Positions 1 through 11,208 of a stretch of DNA of 64,000 bases are shown piece by piece; position 1 is the stretch's first letter; every line of letters starts with the position of its first letter. The DNA is taken from positions 22,187,379 to 22,251,378 of the forward strand of contig OX235263.1 in the NCBI GenBank assembly GCA_944472135.2. Reading direction: 5' to 3'. The translations under genes were made by a program, and so were the position numbers. The notes under the pieces are model-generated. The model saw only the letters and a program-made list of their open reading frames with translations. It ran no database searches and had not been told where the DNA came from. The stretch comes from Trichobilharzia regenti (taxonomy: Eukaryota > Platyhelminthes > Trematoda > Strigeidida > Schistosomatidae).

Positions 1-19
1 AAACTACATAATATCTAAA

Positions 20-630
20 GATATAGGCAAAGAGGCGGAGTGGCAGCGAGGTCATTATTGGGTTCTCTACTTTCAGATTTCTTCTTGGCAAGTTTAGAAA
101 ATTATTTGTCTCGATCCATCATTGAAAGTTTCCATATGTACCGAAGATGAATGGATGATACCTTCATTATAAGCACCAAAAATGCTGACGTAATAATGGA
201 GTCCAACACCTGCCACCATTCTATTAAGTTTAAGTAAGAATCATCAAAGGTGAACTCTGAATTTTATTCTTAGATATTTTGTAATAAAGGATATCTAATG
301 ATTCTCTTTAGAGACCGATCTAAAGAAAACCAGCACACACAAATTTTCATAGTTCGGTGACTTTGAGAAGGGAGAGAAACCTAATCTACTTCCTATCTCC
401 AAAAAGAAGAAGGACATAAATCAGTGATACAATCGATGGAGAACTGAAAAAATTAAGACAAGTACTCACCGAAAAGAAATACCATACACGATTCGTGAAT
501 AAAAATATGGAAGTCAGGCAGTAGCCTGAAACATTCCAAATAATGTTGAAGGAACTGCCATTAGTGAATGTTTAATTTAAAAGTGACACCACGACTGAGA
601 TTGCAAAGGACCGCTTGTCCAGATCACGGA
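20..630 (+). pseudogene. Degenerate Penelope-like reverse transcriptase fragment
   Basis: Read across several stops and frameshifts, this stretch gives the Penelope-type RT palm. A segment LLGSLLSDFFLASLENYL lies at about 55-110, followed by a RRxMDDTFII motif near 145-170, where the tyrosine of the usual R-Y-x-D-D-T has become a stop. Penelope RTs characteristically carry this motif after a GSPxxxxxADFF-like segment. No intact frame survives and both ends are unclear. From 630 to about 1330 no family was recognised. Confidence 0.55.
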
Positions 631-1339
631 GAAAACCTTCTATTCTATGGATCGATTACTACGGTTGGTGAATGATTAACGTATATGTGAAGAACACACT
701 GCCACTATGGAACACCTAGATGTGTATTTATGCATTCACTTGTTCCTATAGAGTTATTTATACTGCCCGCATAAAGCTCACACTTTCCAAAAGCATGTTT
801 GAACGATATTCGGGATGGTTATGAAGAGCAGATTTCAGGAAAATTAATAGCATATTTCTCGAGCACCCGGAGAAGTCACGCCATACAGTTCCATCATAGT
901 CGCCTCTTAAGATTTTCTACAAGGTGAAACCAAATGGTACATGGGGTGCTAGGTATTGTCAATTGTGTATGACGGAGATGCTAGCATTTCGTCAGCATAA
1001 GTGTCTTCAGTCTCTTGTACTACCATGGACTTAATCTCTTACCTTCTCGTTCGCCACAAATTTTAGTAATTTATTTCACTATTATTACTCTTATGGTTTC
1101 TTTTTGTGCATCTCACTAAGACTTTTCTCACATTCCTGACTCCTATCAGGTGGACCGCAACTACGACACTTTGCATCGAATGGCCATATTCACCTCGTCA
1201 GATTTAAAAACCCTCATCTCCACTTTTATCTTTAGAAACCACTTCTAAATCATTTACGTCACCTTCTATTACTCAGTAACAAACTGGTATACGCGGCCAT
1301 TAATAAACGAAGAATATTCTTTTTGATAAACAAGCTCTG

Positions 1340-2645
1340 GATGAAAAACTTCTATTCAAGAGGATTCAAGAGGAACAAGTCATGCATTGATCAAACCGCA
1401 ACACTACAGATCATCAATGAGCACAGCTTGGAATAACATTCAGCTTTCTACCTCACACAACTTCATTTACTTTGAAAAGGCATTAGACAGCGTCGATCGA
1501 GAGGTGATTCAGTAACTTTTTCGCTAATACGGGGTGATGCCAACAGTTAGAAACCTCATCCAACAGTTGTACAACAACGCCGCATGCCAAGCAATCCATA
1601 ATGGGAAACTTACAGAATCTGTCAAAGTGAAGAGGGGAGTAAGACATGGCTGCCTGACTGCCTACTATCTCCAATGATTTTCCTGATCGCGGTAGACTGG
1701 ATAATGCGACAGACAGCAGGCAACGAGAAGACAGGCATAAAATGGACCCACACAAAAATCTTGGAGGATCTGGATTTCACTGATGATATATGTCTGATTT
1801 CTCAAAAACCGGAAGATATGCAATTGAAAAGCAACAAGTTGGAGGAAGAAGCATCAAAGAGAGGACTTCAGATGAACAAAGAGAAAACAGAGGTGAGCGA
1901 TAAAGATTCATGGCCAACAGCAACAAACAGCAATCAGCATTAATGGGACATATCTGAAAGAAGCAACCCCCTTTACCCACCTACCTACTTACCTGCCCAG
2001 CTGGGAAGCATCGTTTCAAATACAGGCGGATGGAGCTGATAACAATATCAAGGCAGCGAGGATTGGGAAAGCAAGACAAGCTTACAGTACTCTAAGGTAT
2101 GTGTGGAGATGAGCAGAACTCAGCATGAAAAATAAGATCCGGATTTCCAACTCTAATGTGAAGTCAGTGCCACTCACTATACAGATCACAGACTTGGCGC
2201 TGCGCCACGTCTCGAAAGGCACTTCGAACGAACTATAGACCTTCATCAACAGCTGTCTTCGCTCAATACTAAGCCCAAGATCAGATGGTCGGCCAGAAAA
2301 GATCACCAACAGAGAGGGACCTCTGGCAATGTACGCACCAACCAGAAACCGATTGTTTAGCAAATATGCAGGAAGAAATCGAGGTGGATTGACTGGCCAT
2401 ACTCTGAGAAAACGAGCCATCAAGTGACGTCAAACGCCAGGCCATCACTCCAAGGGAAACCCGACTGAATGGGAAGCGGCGAGTTGGTCATCAGTGGGAG
2501 GGTGGGGTGACATGGAGGAGATCATGTGAAGAGGAGATGAAAGCATGTAGGCAGATTTATAGTCAGGTGGAAGCATTGGCAGAGAAGGAAACGCAGCGTA
2601 TATGTGCGGCTGAAGCCTTACGTTTCTCCAGGAACTAAAGAAAAC
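1340..2645 (+). pseudogene. RTE-like (SR2-type) non-LTR retrotransposon, 5'-truncated and decayed
   Basis: The segment aligns throughout with the better preserved RTE copies at 13.8-15.1 kb and 21.1-22.4 kb. It starts in the middle of the reverse transcriptase (conserved 'NKSCIDQ' region near 1375). It continues through the VDREVI and RRGVRHGC segments near 1495-1650 and the short frame at 1674-1943 containing DWIMRQTAGNEKTGIKWT and DFTDDIC (the palm F/Y-x-D-D). It ends with the C-terminal thumb/3' region up to about 2640. Many frameshifts make it non-functional. The 3' end runs into an AT-rich (TAATA)n-like tail typical of RTE elements. Confidence 0.8.
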
Positions 2646-2940
2646 AATTATGTAATAATATAATAATTATTTTCGATAATTTCCTGAACATGTTCTACTG
2701 TTATGTGGCAATAATAATTAAAGAATTATTGTTATTAACAACATCAGTGCTGTTTTAATTTGCACATAATCAATAATACCAACAGATCAGTAAGATCAGC
2801 GAGGGAAAGCATGAATTAATATATAAATATAAGTACAACTGAACAGCCTCATTGTCAAAGCGACTTTTTCTTGCTGAATTATCTTTCGTCTTTTTTGTGC
2901 TCTAATGGGTACCTCAGGTCTTTTGAGACGGAGTCAAAGA

Positions 2941-3125
2941 TGAATTGAATTGGTTGATGGTGACCAGCAGTGGAAACCAGGATACGCATTTCATCCTATT
3001 TGAGACTCGTCAGCTAGATGTACCTGTATTCCCCACCTGGGCTCGAACCCAGCGCACATAGTTTCAAAAGCCAAAGCTTTATCCACTAGCCCATTTGGGC
3101 CACGAGAGCCACCTCTTGTGCATGG
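2941..3125 (-). repeat. tRNA-derived SINE (SM-alpha-like) with hammerhead ribozyme
   Basis: On the minus strand the element has a tRNA-like head at 3040-3118. This has a Pol III A-box-like TGGCCCAAATGG and a B-box GGTTCGAGCC. A hammerhead module follows at 2964-3023. The same head and module are present on the plus strand at 30150-30345. Schistosome SM-alpha SINEs are known to encode self-cleaving hammerheads, and this copy matches that layout. Confidence 0.75.
2964..3023 (-). ncRNA. Hammerhead ribozyme, core largely intact
   Basis: The minus strand shows CUGACGA at 3013-3007, where position 7 is the variable core base. A stem-II arm and loop come next, then GAAA at 2992-2989, then a short stem III ending in AUC at about 2983-2981. 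The stem-I strand UACAUCUAG pairs imperfectly with CUGGUUUCC. Cleavage would fall between 2981 and 2980. Stem II has wobble pairs (GUCU with GGAU), so activity may be reduced. Confidence 0.65.
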
Positions 3126-3424
3126 GTCGTATTAATTATTTAACTGAATTTTAGAATTTGCCATCGATTGATTCGACCTAAGTGCTTGGTCTCAGGAGTG
3201 AAATGTGCTCTGGTTTCTTAAAGATTTGCAGGCATACTACTGACATTGAATAAGTATGCAAAGTTATTTTGATAAATCATTTCACAGTATTTCATGACTG
3301 AATAGTCTCTCATTCTTAGACGCTTTTTCTTTACACACTTACTTACATTATTAAATTTGATGCCGATGAATTTTGAAATTTACACATTTCATTTATCACG
3401 AGAATGAGCCTGTCTGTATTACTG
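3126..3424. other. Unassigned AT-rich spacer
   Basis: The first part (to about 3250) resembles the tail of the SINE family, with a motif 'gattgattcgacctaagtg' also seen at 30066. Beyond that nothing was recognised. Confidence 0.4.
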
Positions 3425-3732
3425 ATATTAGCTGGTTGGAGGCAATCTGCAGTAAAATCCTACTTGACCTAAGTTTCATGCTAGTCGGCACTCACCAGTA
3501 AGCAAGGCGTATCTGCAATAATGAAGGAACTCATGTCCCTTCTGAGATTCAAACCCGTATCACCCATAACTGCATTTGGTGACTTTACCAGTGAGTTATT
3601 CAAGGTCGTGGATGACCTCTTGTGGGACTACTATTTTGAAGGTCGCAGATACGCCTTGTTGATTGGTGAGTGTTAACTAGGTCAAGCAAAGATTCCTACC
3701 GATTACCTGCAACTATCTAATACCAACAATTC
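3425..3732. repeat. Foldback: head-to-head pair of a short interspersed repeat
   Basis: The arms at about 3425-3525 and 3640-3732 are reverse complements with mismatches. The best-kept core, CAAGGCGTATCTGC, is at about 3503 and reappears inverted at about 3644-3658. The loop contains a B-box-like GATTCAAACCC, so two SINE copies may be fused head to head. Confidence 0.5.
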
Positions 3733-3863
3733 ACAGTGTAGCGTGGTGGCGAGCCAGCTATTATGGTGACCACATTGCAAACGTGACTGATAGAATTCAG
3801 TTCGCACCAAACAGGAGACTAGACACATTACACTAGATACTGACGAGTATCCAATCGAAACTG

Positions 3864-3896
3864 TGTATTATTATTATTATTATTATTATTATTGAA
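3864..3896. repeat. (ATT)n microsatellite
   Basis: About ten tandem ATT units. Several retroelement 3' ends in this window finish in the same repeat, so this may mark the end of an unrecognised element. Confidence 0.85.
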
Positions 3897-4121
3897 CTTC
3901 TATCGGATTTCATGTTAAAATAAAGTACTTTTTTAAACAAAGAAGAATACATGTAGATGTTTCGTTGTAAAATGAAATATTTCTATTTTCAAGCGGCTAA
4001 ATGAATTTGAAGACTGACGGTTTGTCTGGAAAATTTGACTAATTATCAAATTAACAACCCCCCTTTTTATTATACTGTAATTAGTAGACAAAAAGAGAAA
4101 TTGACAGGTGTATGAAATTGT

Positions 4122-4457
4122 TGTGACATGAGAATGAAAGTGTCTGTCTGTATGTGTATGTGTGGTGAGAGCAGGCCGTGAGAAAATATGTACAAGGCTG
4201 ATTCAACAACCAATCACAGCAGACTTAACGTGGCAAAATATGATTCGCAGATAGAGAACTCTATTTTTCGAGGAATCCCGAAACAACCAATCAGAAGCCT
4301 GCGTTTTTCTGCTTACCTTCTGATAAACAACCAATCAGAAGACTGCGCTTGTCTACTTGCGTAAGATATAATAATGTATGTGAAATATATATATAAATAC
4401 ATGTTGATTTACGTAATAAAACGATCTTTTGCCCGGCCCTTGTCTTCTGTTGTTACA
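4122..4457 (+). repeat. Candidate solo LTR
   Basis: The segment starts TGTGACA and ends TGTTACA, near-inverted TG...CA termini. It contains three AACCAATC (CCAAT) boxes between 4200 and 4340, then an AT-rich TATA-like run and an AATAAA signal at about 4417, followed by a short R/U5-like end. That order of promoter and poly(A) signals is what an LTR would show. No matching internal region and no clear target duplication were seen. Confidence 0.5.
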
Positions 4458-5385
4458 TATATACAAAGAAAGTCTTACAAAAGCATCATAGTAACCATTG
4501 AATTTTATAAGTACATGCGGTTGAATAGCCACTAGACGGAAGGGTTTAGTGAGACCAGTATGAAAAACTGTATAAAAGCTAATTGAGCCTGTGGAACTGA
4601 ACTATGTTAGCTTCATCTTTATGTCTGGTCATAGAAGAAGAAGAAGAATGAAGGAAGGAAGGAAGGAAGATACAAGTATTATTTTGAATACGAATTGCAG
4701 GTTTTATTAAATCAAGCTCACGATTTGTAATTTTCATAGTTCCAGGTGTAATTTGATCCAGAATTACCTTTGGAAACCGAAACTACGGTGTCAAATACAT
4801 TTCATATTGTAATCTAAAGGAAACTTCAGTGAAATTCCACGTTGAACTTTGAAAGTTGCTAATTGAGAATTAGATTTAATATAATACCAGTTTAAATTAC
4901 ATCACGAATTGATGTTAGTTATAGAACTATTGGAAACCAGCAGGGAGTACTGGGAAACTGTTTTTTCTTTGATTCAAACTCTTCAACAGGGAGCACCCAC
5001 CCAGGTTGGAACGTAAAACCTTCCAGTTACAATAATGAGTCGTAAACCATTCAGCAACTAAAGCTTGATTCAATAGCTTACGAATTTCAACTTCTACCAT
5101 TTCAAGATTTGAACGCGGTCACCAGTCAGTCAGTGTCATAGGCGAGTATCTGCCTACACACCAGAGCTTGTGGAGCCCACTAGCCATAACATCTCACTAG
5201 GACTCCAGGAAACTTCGTCCTTTATTCAATCACTAGCTAGCATCAAATTCATCCCTTTGAGTTAGTCCGTAGGAAGTTGATTTATTTCAGATTTGATCAT
5301 GGATCGCTGACATCAATGCGTGATAGAAAAATTCTGATTCCTATAAACTAACTAATGAATATTACCAGTGCTCCTAAGTAGCTAG
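4458..5385. other. No gene recognised; short repeats only
   Basis: The stretch contains (GAA)n and (GGAA)n microsatellites at 4629-4670. A decayed fragment of the SINE family at 16.4 kb lies near 4970-5180 ('ctcttcaacagggagcaccc'). No coding signal was recognised. Confidence 0.45.
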
Positions 5386-5800
5386 CTAAGCGGAATTTGG
5401 GTGGAAGTGCTTTCCACGATCCACACCCCAAATCTCCAAAGTATATGGAAGAACTGACTTGACATTAGTTTTCGAAATCTCTGAATCTTGTTCCTCCTCG
5501 CTAATTTCAATAGATTTCTTTACTGATTTCAGTTCAATGAAAGTCTGGCTTGCCTTTCCCACACCCACACCCTTCGTTATCTTCGCCTGTGCTACTTGCT
5601 GCCTGTAGTTGTAACGATGTTGCCCAAATAAGTGAAGGAGGTGCATTCCTTAAGATTCCTCCCATTGATGGTGATTGATGCTTACTGTTCACTTGAAATC
5701 CTGTTTTTCATTACATCTTCTGCCAACTTGTTAATTTTTGCCTGAAGGTCTTCAAGTTTGCATGACATTAGACATAAATCATAATAATTGAGTGGAACAA
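5386..5800 (-). pseudogene. RTE-like retrotransposon 3' fragment
   Basis: The minus-strand translation includes KASQTFIELKSVKKS and NVKSVLPYTLEIW, matching the RTE segments 'KARQAFITLKSVWRS' and 'NVKSVLLYGSETW' of the plus-strand copies at 14.5 and 21.8 kb. Upstream of this (5650-5800) the LEDLQAKINKLAEDV segment matches the 'LEDMQVKSNKLTVEE' region. There is at least one frame break between the two parts. Confidence 0.65.
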
Positions 5801-6279
5801 TCCCATTAGAATCGTAATATATTGATCGGATATATGATAAGGTGTTCCATCTCTCTGTTATGTCATATAATACTAAAAAATGGTCTGAAGATTGAGAAGT
5901 CTATTGAGGAGTACGCTTACATTTCAGGTACAATATTCAGAGGAAAGGTTGGTATTTTCTCATATTTCTATGCACTTAGCTGTTGTTATTCATAAAGTGA
6001 ACAAGTTTTTTTGGGGAATTTCCACCTCCTTTTTCAAATACTGCGTTTTATTATGAAGTCTAAGTAGACATGGAAAGAACACTTCGATATATTATCGATT
6101 GGTAAAGCAAAGAAGTGAGTTTGCAGAAACTAATTGTTAATTTTTCTGCATTAGCGACTGTCGCTGTTTCACATAAACTGTAGCCTCTCCTTGTTCAGGC
6201 AACTCTACAAAGTGCACACTGTTCAAGGAGAAGAACATTTTGGTATTTGAGAATTTGGTGGTGACATTAGACGGTGGCA

Positions 6280-6365
6280 GGCAGTAGATAAACAGATATG
6301 GATACAGATTTCGCTGATTTTCAGCTTTTGTGTCCCGTGTTCGAATCCCGCCTGCGCGACTAGAA
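6280..6365 (+). repeat. tRNA-like 3' half (SINE remnant)
   Basis: GTCCCGTGTTCGAATCCCG at about 6330-6350 is a good B-box/T-arm. No matching acceptor 5' strand or anticodon arm lies upstream, so this is a SINE relic rather than a tRNA gene. Confidence 0.4.
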
Positions 6366-6574
6366 ATTATCATTACCTATAAGAAATAAGAGTGTGGCTT
6401 CAAATATTGTACATGCAAAACCTATGCCAGCTAAGTGGGCTGCGATGGTTTGTAATACTGAAGAAGATAAACTCATCTATTTATTTTTACTTTATTTTTG
6501 ATTACAGCTTGATTCCACACTGTATTTTTGGTACAAGTATGGAATTTTCAGCATGGATATCGGTAGCCCAAATT

Positions 6575-6682
6575 TTGCAGGCCGATCATAGATATCAGGT
6601 GTGCGTCGGCAGAGGATCGAACCTCGGACCATGTGCATGGTCGTCGAGAGTCCTAACCACTGTGCTACCAAAGCAGATGAAA
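6575..6682 (-). repeat. tRNA-Gly-like SINE head
   Basis: On the minus strand the sequence reads TGGTAGCACAGTGG (A-box) and later GAGGTTCGATCC (B-box), with the same layout as the tRNA-Gly-like heads at 23319-23393 and 23570-23640. Confidence 0.55.
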
Positions 6683-7149
6683 TGAAGACTCTGCAGTGTA
6701 GTAGTCGACAGGGTCACTACTAGTATAATAGGGTATCAAATAACCCAAATAAAGTATAATTATACATCAATAGTTTACACACAATGATAAGTTTTGTTAT
6801 TGGTAATATTTCGAGCAAAATTACTGCCCGTGTTCACTGTTGGAATGGTTTTATTCACACATTTATGATTTGTACTCATATATATATATATAGTTCATTT
6901 TTTGTTCATCCATTTTTGTGTATTCAAAATTATATGGCAGGATGTTGACAGCTGTGCTGCTGAGTCACCCCTGTTATATGTATCCGATGTGACCTTAATG
7001 TGAATATAGATTCTGTTATAAGTCCCTCTTTCCATTTGCTCATTTGTTAGTTTTCAAAATACACATATTGTTCCAATCGGTATTGTGGTTTTTGTCATAT
7101 GCATGTACAGCTGTATATGATTTTTTTCTAAATTCTTGTAAGCTTGGTT

Positions 7150-8345
7150 GATTTTTCAAACCGTTAAAAGTGAACTTGGTTTGGATATATATAATATATA
7201 TAAGCTTGATTGACCGTTAGTTAGGCGTTTATGTTCACTCACTCTTATTTTGAATGATCTGAACATTTGACCCACATATTTAGTCGGACACTGGGCACAA
7301 GAGATTTTGTTAATCACATTGTTTTCATCCATCATTTTTATGGGATCTTTCAGTTGATTTATTTTATTTTTTTGATTAGATTCGTCAGCTTAAACGTTGT
7401 GAAGATCCCATTATTTTGAGGTTTCTTTGAATTACCTCTGATGTACCATTTTTGTACGGTATCGTGACTGTTTTTTCGCTTTCTTCCATCCTGTCATTCT
7501 CCGGTTTTATCCTCATTTTTTTTATATTATCTTTGATAAATTCTTTAGGGTAGTTGTTGTCGAGTAACATGTTGGATAGGACGTTTATTTCTTTACGCTG
7601 GTCCTCTGGTGTTGTTGTAAGTTTACGCATTCTATCTGCAAGACCTTCAATTAATCCTCGTTCTACAGCGAGTGGATGAGCTGAGTGATAATCAGGGAAT
7701 CTTCTAGAGTGTGTAGTTTTTCTATGTAACGTCATTTTTATGCTACCATCTGTTACCTTTTGTATGTTGCAGTCTAACATAAGCAGTTCCCCAATTTCAT
7801 TCTCTATTTCCATAGTGAATTTTATTGAGTCGACACGACTGTTTATGTGCGAGAATTTCTCAACATCGTTTTTTTTATTATTACTAACGTATCGTCTGCA
7901 TATCTCCACCAACATTTTATTGATGACCTGAATGGTTGCAGTGCATTCTCTTGCCAAAAATCCATGAATATGTCAGCTATGATTGGTGAGATGGGTGATC
8001 CCATGGCTACTCCTTCATTCTGCTGGTATATATTTTCCTTCAAATATAAAATATGTTGTTGTCAGACAGAATTCCACACCTCTTCTACGGATAACTGTGT
8101 TCTGTATTTTTTTAGGCAATAATCTTTTTTTAGTCTCGTTTTAAGTGGATTCATGGCCGTTTGAATGGGTATTTTAGTATACAGACTGTTTACATCAAAG
8201 CTGACTAGTATTTCTTCCTTCTCTATTTAAGTGGTTTTTAGTCGTCTCACTAATAACTATCTCTATAATTGCATTGGTCCAATTAGAGATTAAAAATGTG
8301 TCCATTACGGTGGAGTATAATTCCATATTAGATACGTTTATTTGA
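7150..8345 (-). pseudogene. Penelope-like element: RT plus GIY-YIG endonuclease
   Basis: The minus strand, read over a few frame breaks, gives Penelope RT motifs in order. These are VSFDVNSLYTKIP near 8220-8180, GVAMGSPISPIIADIF near 8010-7965, and RYADDTLVII near 7910-7880. The thumb/linker (7860-7385, open for 190 codons) follows. Then comes a GIY-YIG-like segment at about 7330-7200: CAQCPTKYVGQ, then R and SEHK. RT fused to a C-terminal GIY-YIG nuclease is the Penelope hallmark. The first RT part and the 190-codon part are in different frames, so the copy is dead. Confidence 0.85.
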
Positions 8346-8347
8346 TT

Positions 8348-8481
8348 GAAAACAAAACATGTAGATCAGCGAAGAGTCTCTTTTCGGCGGCGAATTCATT
8401 TTCTTAGCTGTACAATCGTAAATATATACGTGTTGTTTTGTATGTATGTGTACATTAAGTTTGTCAAACAAAATTACAATT
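8348..8481 (+). repeat. Left arm of 134-bp inverted repeat
   Basis: This arm is the reverse complement of 8876-9009 with about three mismatches. The pair encloses a plus-strand Penelope 3' end. A decayed third copy of the same sequence lies at about 17990-18075. Confidence 0.85.
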
Positions 8482-8875
8482 CAAGTGTTGTTCACATAGA
8501 AAAACCGGAGCTGTGCATACAAAAGAAGATTACCCAACCACTTCTACTCTCATGGTAACAATGTTTTGATTTGTTTTGAGTTTTTTATTTTCACCTTGAT
8601 GACTTAATTTTGTTTCTTTGTTGCATGTTCTCTAGTTGCATATAATTCTTGTATTCACTTAGATCTCTTACATAACTTCGTATTATCTACTTTGTTTCTA
8701 TGTGCATCCTGAGTAAAACTCACTCATCAAACTATTCATATTATTATTACGTAACTTCTTTTAATAACTGTTTGTGACAACTCATCACCTTTGTTACCAA
8801 CCTAGTTTCATTAACACTTAATTTTCTTGACTTGTATTACCAACCTTCAGCTGTTTACTTAAAATAACCTTAACC
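8482..8875 (+). pseudogene. 3' end of a Penelope-like element between the inverted arms
   Basis: The plus frame reads IEKPELCIQKKITQPLLLSW followed by a stop at about 8500-8560. It matches the C-terminus of the Penelope ORF at 11282-12163, which ends ERLKPDLCIKKESVINLSLPW after its GIY-YIG domain. The remaining 300 bases look like AT-rich 3' untranslated sequence. Confidence 0.6.
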
Positions 8876-9009
8876 AATTGTAATTTTGTTTGACAAACTT
8901 AATGTACACATACATACGAAACAACACGTATATATTTGCGATTGTACAGCTAAGAAAATGAATTCGCCACCGAAAAGAGACTCTTCGCTGATCTACATGT
9001 TTTGTTTTC
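8876..9009 (-). repeat. Right arm of 134-bp inverted repeat
   Basis: Partner of 8348-8481. The arms are about 98% complementary with a 394-base spacer. Confidence 0.85.
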
Positions 9010-9228
9010 ATTCATGCCTGGATGGGGATAATCCATGATTATTTGATTGAACACATAGTAATAATAACTGGATGGTATTTTCAGCATAATTTATTCTTCA
9101 CAATCTAATTTTAACCCCGATGTATTAGCATGACCTATGTAAATGACCACGCAGTCATCACAAGATATTTAGTAAATTATAATTGATATAAGAATAAAAC
9201 TTGTGCACTGTGGTAGAGTGTAATTCCA

Positions 9229-9390
9229 TTATGGGTAAGTTTTTGTTTTGATAAAGTCTCACAGCGTTATACAGTAATGTTTACTGATGACCACGTTTCG
9301 AGCACAATTTATTACTGCTCATAATCATATCATCAGTAAACATTACTGTATAACGCTGTGAGACTTTATCAAAACAAAATTTACCCATAA
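9229..9390. repeat. Long palindrome with hammerhead-like tip (Penelope-associated)
   Basis: The arms 9229-9294 and about 9331-9390 are almost perfect reverse complements. The tip, read on the minus strand, has a short stem GAGCA/TGCTC flanked by AUGAUUAU on one side and GAAACGUG on the other, which resembles a hammerhead junction. Related sequences lie at 31485-31590, 32350-32480 and 38880-39190, in two cases next to Penelope fragments. Confidence 0.6.
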
Positions 9391-9549
9391 TAAATTATAA
9401 TTGATCGGGGTTAATTAGGTCAAAAGCAATGTAGACATTGTGCTCGAAACATCATCCAGTCATTAATAATGTACCACTGTTTATTAAATCAAATAAACTT
9501 ATATAATATGGAATTTTGTTAAAGGCATCCTATGAAGATAATTTTTTTA

Positions 9550-10485
9550 ATTCTAGTGGACTGGATTATGCGTCAAACTGTGCATTGGGAGTGAGAAGAC
9601 GGGAATACGATGGACCACCGATAAAAAGACTCTAGAAGATCTGGATTTCGCGGTTGACTTATGTCGAATGTCACACGGACTCGAAGACTTACGGGAGAAA
9701 ACCAACAAAATGGCTGAAGAACCATACAGTGAAGACTCGACTCCAGGTGAATATAGAGAAGACAGAGGTGATGAAGATACCCGCCGACCAACACCATCAC
9801 CAACAACAACAACCGGCACCAGCAACAGACGACATTTGACAGAGGTTATTTCCTTCACTTATCTGGCCAGGAAGCAAGGGTTTCAACCACAGGTGGGTGG
9901 CACGGATGAAAATGCCAATGCCAGTCAGTCAGCCAGAATTGGGAAGACAAGATACGCTTTCATCAACCCCTGAAACCAGTTTGAAAATCTTCTACATTAA
10001 CTCAGCCAACATAAAGAACAAGATTCGGATTTTCAACACTTAAATCTGTCAGTTCTTCTATATGGGACAGAAAACTGGAGTGTCACGAAAAGCATTTCCA
10101 ACGGGTAGTAGACTTTTACCGACAGCTGCCCCTTTAACCGGCTCCATGATGAAGATCAAATGGCAGTCCAGAAAGAATTAGCAACAAGGAAGTCCACAGT
10201 GCAATGAACCAAGTGCAAGAACCGATCGCTCAACAAACATGTAGGAGAAAATAGATGGATTGGGAATACATTGAGGATGCCGTCGAATGAAACGACGTTC
10301 AAAGTGCAGGCCATCACTCAAGTGGAATGGGAAGTGACGAGTGAGTTGTCGGTGTGATGGTGACATGGAAGAGATCGTGCGAGTTGGAGGAGATCAGAGA
10401 TTATGGACAATCGTGGACCCAGCTGAAGAGGACAACAGAAAATAGAACAAAGTGGGCATTTGTTGTTGAATCAAGCCCCATGTTC
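9550..10485 (+). pseudogene. RTE-like 3' fragment, heavily decayed
   Basis: It starts at the VDWIMRQT segment (about 9555-9580), continues with scattered matches to the RT C-terminus, and ends with the ESWTQLKRTTENR-like 3' part near 10410-10450. Frames change every few dozen bases. The family matches the copies at 13-15 and 20-22 kb. Confidence 0.65.
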
Positions 10486-10784
10486 CACTCGTAACCCACG
10501 GGAATAATATTAATAATTCTTTGAAAAGTAAGTGCTATTATATTGTGCTGACCGAATTGTATCGTTTACGTTTGTCGATAGATAAGTGATATTGTGGAAT
10601 GTGTATCAACTACTTATCCCACAATATTCGTGCTACTAGCAAGTGTGTATGCGTATTACTTATAGGTAGTTCATTCACAAATGAACAGATGATTCATTGC
10701 AACTGTTTACGAACGTTGGGAAATGTAGTTAAGCGTGCAGTATGCATTCAGAAGAAATATTTGTACGTATGCCCATATAAACTG
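10486..10784. other. No gene recognised
   Basis: AT-rich sequence in which I see nothing beyond chance ORFs. Confidence 0.4.
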
Positions 10785-10865
10785 GTGGATGGTGACTAGC
10801 AGTGGTGGAATCCAGAATGCTTATTTTATCCTATTTAGGAATCGCCATCTGGATGTACACGCGCT
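10785..10865 (-). repeat. SINE hammerhead-region fragment, decayed
   Basis: The minus-strand sequence matches the hammerhead end of the SINE at 2941-3030 and 30283-30370 ('ccactgctagtcaccatcca' end). The core has mutated (AUGGCGA instead of CUGAnGA, and AAAA in place of GAAA), so no activity is expected. Confidence 0.55.
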
Positions 10866-11208
10866 TTTCGATTACTACGCTACATTTACCTAGTTTCATA
10901 AAAACTCTTGTTTCTGTAGAATTTCACGACAAGAGTTTGTGGAAATTATTACAATTATTTACCTTTCGAACACAGAATCTGTGGGAATAATCTTATTGAC
11001 AGATAATACCTATAACTAACTGTTTGGATTTTGTGAATTTTTAACATAAACTCATATCTGTTACTGTATATAATGTTGGATTTATATGTTCAAGTTGGCC
11101 CAAGCCAATGAGTCTATGGCTTCGGTATCATTTTAGTTAACTGTGCTTAACTGTATTGTATGTTGTTCTATTGTATTGTTGTTATCGCTTTTTGCCCTTT
11201 TTGCGGTG

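Noticed and set aside
1483..1755. Minus-strand ORFs over RTE elements (also 13980-14394 and 21268-21682)
   Set aside because: They are antisense shadows of the RT coding region and recur at the same place in every RTE copy.
6280..6365. tRNA gene
   Set aside because: Only the T-arm/B-box half is convincing; the acceptor and anticodon arms are absent, so it is a SINE relic.
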